From Lactobacillaceae bacterium UBA5807 (GTDB lineage: Bacteria; Bacillota; Bacilli; Lactobacillales; Lactobacillaceae), in NCBI GenBank assembly GCA_002418005.1, contig DIDF01000080.1, forward strand, positions 1 to 16,878: DNA of 16,878 nt, in the 5' to 3' direction. A model generated the notes under the pieces. It worked only from the letters and a program-made list of their open reading frames with translations. It did not search any database and was not told where the DNA came from. Positions within the stretch are counted from its first letter, which is position 1. The number at the start of each line of letters is the position of its first letter. Below, one piece after another: positions 14,091-16,878 of the stretch. The translations under genes and the position numbers were made by a program.

Positions 14091-15830
14091 TTAAACTTCT
14101 TCAGGTTCCTCAGAAACACTTTGGCCCTGAGACTCTTTTTGGTTTAAATAACTCTCTTGGATCCGTTTAAAGGACCCTTTTTCAGCTTTCTCTAACGCAT
14201 CACCAATAATTTGCATACTTTGCTCATAATCATATTGTTGAGAAAATACCCGTTGGGCATCCTCAATCGCCTGAGCAACCGCAGGATCTGAAAGCTTAAA
14301 CCGATTGGCATACTGCATGCCCTGTTCAGATAAAACAGCATTATCAATCAACTTACCAGTCGTTTCGGTCAATTTATCCAAATCAGATTCAATTACTTGA
14401 AGCTGTTTTGACACATCATCCATATTAATTTGTGGCTGAATCATTGCTTTGTCCAACTTTTGAATTTCCCTAACAACTGAAATGAAACTCTTAGTATAAC
14501 TTTCGGGCAATCCTGGTAAGTTTAAATTGTCAATAACTCGCTTTTTATTACGCATATTCAGATCAAATTTTGAAAGTTGATCTCTGGCACTCTTTTCTTG
14601 AGCAGGGATCTTGCTGATGGACTCAAAAAGATCTCTTTGTGATTTTTCAATTTGGCTAAGATCTCTAACCATCTTTAACTGCTGCTGATCTACATCTGAA
14701 AAAATGGCCTTATCGTCTCTGATGGTATTTTCAATTTGATCAAAATTCTTTTTTAGATCACTAATCTGTTGAGTATACTGACGATCATTCTCAATTTCGC
14801 CATGAACTAAAACGTAATCACGGTTTAGTTTTTCAATTGCTGAGGAAAGATCCTCATTTTGGCGGTGAACATGATCAATATATTTTGAGAGTTCATTAGT
14901 ACGTTTATCAACCTGTTTTTTAGCCTTGTATTCTTCACCCAAAATACCATACAAAGAGTCGATATCAGTTTCAATATCATTAGAATTTTTTTCAACCATG
15001 CCAACATCTAAAGTACTCAGCTTATTTAGATTTTGTTGAATTCTTTGATTAATATCTGAAATTCTGTCCGCAAACTTATCATTCTTAAAATTATATCCCT
15101 GCTTTTTCATTTGATCATGGCCAGAACTAATTTCATTTATCTGATCTTGAAAATCTTTAGACAAGGAATGATAGAGCCCAGGTACTTTTTGCATATAAGA
15201 ATCTAGGGTATTAGTAGCAGAAGTAACCTTTTCTAAAACTGACTGAGCACCATCTGGATCACCATTCTTAGTGAGATTAGAAAATTTATCAAAATCAGTT
15301 TCAATATCAGACAACATTTTTTCCATTTGATCAATGCTCGGGCCAAACTCTGCGTTTTTATCTAACAAATCAGCCCGCATTTGTTCATACTTATTTTCAA
15401 GTTTTTTAACAGCCTGCTTATGTTTTTTGTTCAAATCATTAATTTGGGCAAGACTTGCTTGAATGTCTTTAATTGTCTGATCGGCGGTATTAACAGAATC
15501 AGTTGCATTAGCAAGGTCAGTTCTGGTTTTTATAACATTAATGCTTGTGCTATCTTGTTTAACATCTTTAACAAGACTATCAATATTTGGAATCATCTGG
15601 TTTTGAAGTAACTGGTATTTATTATGTAGTTGGTCAAACTTCTTCTGGGATTCACCGGTCAAATTCATCTTTTTGGTTAACTCAAATTCATCGTCTAGCG
15701 GAATTTTACTTAAACTATTCTTTTTGTTTTCCAAAGCACTAACCTTTTTTAAAGTCTGCCGCTGATAAAAAAAGAATGCCCCATAACAAATTCCCAGTAT
15801 AATAATGAGTCCAATCACAAAGTTAAGCAT
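14091..15830 (-). CDS. ezrA: Septation ring formation regulator EzrA
   Basis: This 579-residue membrane-anchored protein binds FtsZ, restrains extra ring formation and links division to wall synthesis in Gram-positives. The N-terminus (VIGLIIILGICYGAFFFYQ, residues 5-23) is a single membrane segment with the N-terminus outside. The rest is almost entirely helical with long heptad-like Leu/Ile/Lys/Glu stretches, forming the spectrin-like repeats characteristic of EzrA. Length is close to the usual 560-575. The C-terminus is acidic (SEEPEEV). The ATG at 15830 follows AAGGA at about 9 nt. It is monocistronic by layout: its own promoter lies in the divergent region and a strong terminator follows. 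Confidence 0.95.
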   Translation of the reverse strand: MLNFVIGLIIILGICYGAFFFYQRQTLKKVSALENKKNSLSKIPLDDEFELTKKMNLTGESQKKFDQLHNKYQLLQNQMIPNIDSLVKDVKQDSTSINVIKTRTDLANATDSVNTADQTIKDIQASLAQINDLNKKHKQAVKKLENKYEQMRADLLDKNAEFGPSIDQMEKMLSDIETDFDKFSNLTKNGDPDGAQSVLEKVTSATNTLDSYMQKVPGLYHSLSKDFQDQINEISSGHDQMKKQGYNFKNDKFADRISDINQRIQQNLNKLSTLDVGMVEKNSNDIETDIDSLYGILGEEYKAKKQVDKRTNELSKYIDHVHRQNEDLSSAIEKLNRDYVLVHGEIENDRQYTQQISDLKKNFDQIENTIRDDKAIFSDVDQQQLKMVRDLSQIEKSQRDLFESISKIPAQEKSARDQLSKFDLNMRNKKRVIDNLNLPGLPESYTKSFISVVREIQKLDKAMIQPQINMDDVSKQLQVIESDLDKLTETTGKLIDNAVLSEQGMQYANRFKLSDPAVAQAIEDAQRVFSQQYDYEQSMQIIGDALEKAEKGSFKRIQESYLNQKESQGQSVSEEPEEV

Positions 15831-15913
15831 CTAATCCCATCCTTCGAAAGTTTTTAGTAGATTTTTTTCGTAATTAAATATAATATGTAGTAATAAAAAG
15901 TGCTCTAAAATGC

Positions 15914-15922
15914 ATTATATCA
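15914..15922 (-). promoter_or_regulatory. Extended -10 promoter of ezrA
   Basis: TGATATAAT on the minus strand is a perfect extended -10 element. No good -35 is seen 16-18 bp upstream, which extended -10 promoters tolerate. Transcription would give a 5' untranslated region of about 75 nt. Confidence 0.6.
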
Positions 15923-15929
15923 TAGTAGT

Positions 15930-15958
15930 TTGTTGGTTGTTGCTTAAATTTGGATAAT
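15930..15958 (+). promoter_or_regulatory. Promoter of the GAF-domain gene
   Basis: The -35 TTGTTG (15930-15935) and -10 GATAAT (15953-15958) have a 17-bp spacer, just upstream of the Shine-Dalgarno AGGAG (15966-15970). It is divergent from, and within about 10 bp of, the ezrA promoter. Confidence 0.6.
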
Positions 15959-15981
15959 TTTATATAGGAGAAAATCAGTTT

Positions 15982-16440
15982 ATGGAAAAAGTTGAAAACT
16001 TGTTAAATCAGCAATTAGATGCCCTCTTAACCGACGAGTCTGACTTAGTGGCAAACATGGCCAATGCTAGTGCCCTACTAAACCAATACCTAGAAAAGAT
16101 TAATTGGGTTGGATTCTATCGTTATGTGGCCGCAAAAGATGAATTGATTTTAGGCCCATTTCAAGGAAACGTTGCTTGTATGCACATTAAAAATGGCACT
16201 GGCGTTGTTGGAACAGCTTTTCAAAAAGACAAAGCGATCCGAGTAGCCGATGTACATCAGTTTGCCGGCCACATTGCTTGTGATGCAAATTCAAAATCAG
16301 AAATGGTCATTCCAGTCGAAACACAAGCTAAGAGAATTGGCGTTTTAGATATTGATTCTCCAGTGCTTGATCGTTTTTCTCAAGAAGACGAAGAAGTTTT
16401 AAAAGAGTTTGTCCAGGTGTTTGTAAAACATATTGACTAA
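15982..16440 (+). CDS. GAF-domain protein, free methionine-(R)-sulfoxide reductase family
   Basis: This 152-residue single-domain cytosolic protein belongs to the family that reduces free methionine-(R)-sulfoxide. Family segments are clear: INWVGFYRYV (40-49), LGPFQGNVAC (57-66), ADVHQFAGHIACDANSKSE (89-107) and IGVLDIDSP (119-127). Of the three Cys usually present (84, 94 and 118 in the E. coli enzyme), the first and third are kept as Cys66 and Cys100 with the same 34-residue spacing. The middle one is Val76 (GTGVVGTAF instead of GVCGTA). The redox chemistry may thus rest on a Cys66-Cys100 pair, or activity may be altered. It stands alone between ezrA and rpsD on the plus strand, with AGGAG 11 nt before the ATG. 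Confidence 0.9.
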   Translation: MEKVENLLNQQLDALLTDESDLVANMANASALLNQYLEKINWVGFYRYVAAKDELILGPFQGNVACMHIKNGTGVVGTAFQKDKAIRVADVHQFAGHIACDANSKSEMVIPVETQAKRIGVLDIDSPVLDRFSQEDEEVLKEFVQVFVKHID

Positions 16441-16462
16441 CTCAACAAAATTATTATATACT
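16433..16462 (+). promoter_or_regulatory. Promoter of rpsD
   Basis: The -35 TTGACT (16433-16438) and -10 TATACT (16457-16462) have an 18-bp spacer. The -35 is formed by the last codons of the GAF gene (ATT GAC TAA). Transcription would start about 16469, leaving a structured leader of about 168 nt. Confidence 0.7.
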
Positions 16463-16468
16463 AACTAT

Positions 16469-16636
16469 TGTGTAAAATAATGCAGCAACAAGCGGTAAGC
16501 TCGTCAACATATTGTTGCCTTGATGGTTCTATTAGTAACCCAATCGGCTGCTTGGGCGAAAGTTGCAAAGCAATATGCACGAATACTAAGTTTGTAATGG
16601 CTTATTTTACTCCAAAAATTTATTGGAGGATTTTTT
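16469..16636 (+). ncRNA. Ribosomal protein S4 (rpsD) leader RNA, autoregulatory
   Basis: The long leader before rpsD can fold extensively. A 9-bp closing helix joins GTAAAATAA (16472-16480) to TTATTTTAC (16602-16610). Inside lie GCAACAA/TTGTTGC (16485-16491 / 16512-16518), and TTAGTA/TACTAA (16532-16537 / 16584-16589) enclosing CCCAA/TTGGG (16539-16543 / 16552-16556). A final hairpin CTCCAA/TTGGAG (16610-16615 / 16623-16628) covers the rpsD Shine-Dalgarno GGAGG. S4 is known to repress its own synthesis in Bacillus through such leaders; the fold here is my reading by eye and supports translational control. Confidence 0.75.
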
Positions 16637-16878
16637 ATGTCTAGATATACTGGTCCAAGTTGGAGAATTTCTCGTCGTTTAGGTATCTCACTTTCGGGTA
16701 CTGGTAAAGAACTTGCTCGTCGTCCTTATGCACCTGGTGATCATGGTCAGGGTCGTCGCAGCAAACTTTCAGAATACGGCGTGCAATTAAAAGAAAAGCA
16801 AAAGCTTCGTTATATGTATGGTTTGACTGAGCGTCAATTTTCTAACACATTTAACCGTGCTGGTAAAATTCGTGAAGG
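16637..16878 (+). CDS. rpsD: 30S ribosomal protein S4 (3' end beyond the window)
   Basis: The first 80 codons of S4, a primary 16S rRNA-binding assembly protein, are present. The N-terminus MSRYTGPSWRISRRLGISLS and the segment YAPGDHGQGRRSKLSEYGVQ are diagnostic of the Firmicutes type without the four N-terminal zinc-binding cysteines. The following LKEKQKLRYMYGLTERQF leads into the S4 core. GGAGG lies 8 nt before the ATG and is covered by a hairpin of the leader. The gene runs off the right edge with no stop. Confidence 0.98.
   Translation, partial: MSRYTGPSWRISRRLGISLSGTGKELARRPYAPGDHGQGRRSKLSEYGVQLKEKQKLRYMYGLTERQFSNTFNRAGKIRE

Noticed and set aside
1..16878. Mobile element, prophage, CRISPR or defence island
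   Set aside because: All genes are core housekeeping or transport genes in a conserved order, with no transposase, integrase, direct-repeat array or abrupt composition change.

Overview
This is a conserved chromosomal region of a low-GC Gram-positive bacterium, most likely a member of the Lactobacillaceae. The order rpsD / GAF protein / ezrA / nifS-thiI / tpx / valS / folC / mreBCD / minCD / amino-acid ABC transporter, T-box control of valS, and ThiI without a rhodanese domain all fit that family. Species cannot be fixed from the sequence alone. I see no prophage, insertion sequence, CRISPR array, tRNA or rRNA gene. Apart from the two rightmost genes, everything is read from the minus strand.

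Layout along the minus strand, from right to left. ezrA (cell-division regulator, 14091-15830) has its own terminator. It is followed by nifS-thiI (sulfur transfer to tRNA and possibly thiamine) and tpx (thiol peroxidase). A T-box leader then controls valS, a terminator sits between valS and folC, and another terminator follows folC. A new promoter drives the cell-shape and septum-placement operon mreB-mreC-mreD-minC-minD. A further promoter and an unusual T-box leader with two antiterminator/terminator modules precede a permease / ATPase / lipoprotein amino-acid uptake operon, whose last gene runs off the left edge. On the plus strand, a short intergenic region shared with ezrA drives a GAF-domain protein related to free-methionine-(R)-sulfoxide reductase. 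After it come a promoter, a structured S4-type leader and the 5' part of rpsD, cut by the right edge.

Functionally the window joins growth control (shape, septum site, EzrA) with sensing of translation status: two tRNA-sensing T-boxes and one ribosomal-protein leader. I see no undescribed multi-gene system here. The most interesting material is regulatory RNA: a tandem T-box apparently served by one specifier stem, whose specifier codon and T-box bulge point to different tRNAs; an S4 leader with a 9-bp long-range closing helix and a hairpin over the ribosome-binding site; and a possible AUU start for mreD. Several genes have better-supported starts than the longest open frame (permease, minC, mreC, mreB, folC, nifS); these are used below.
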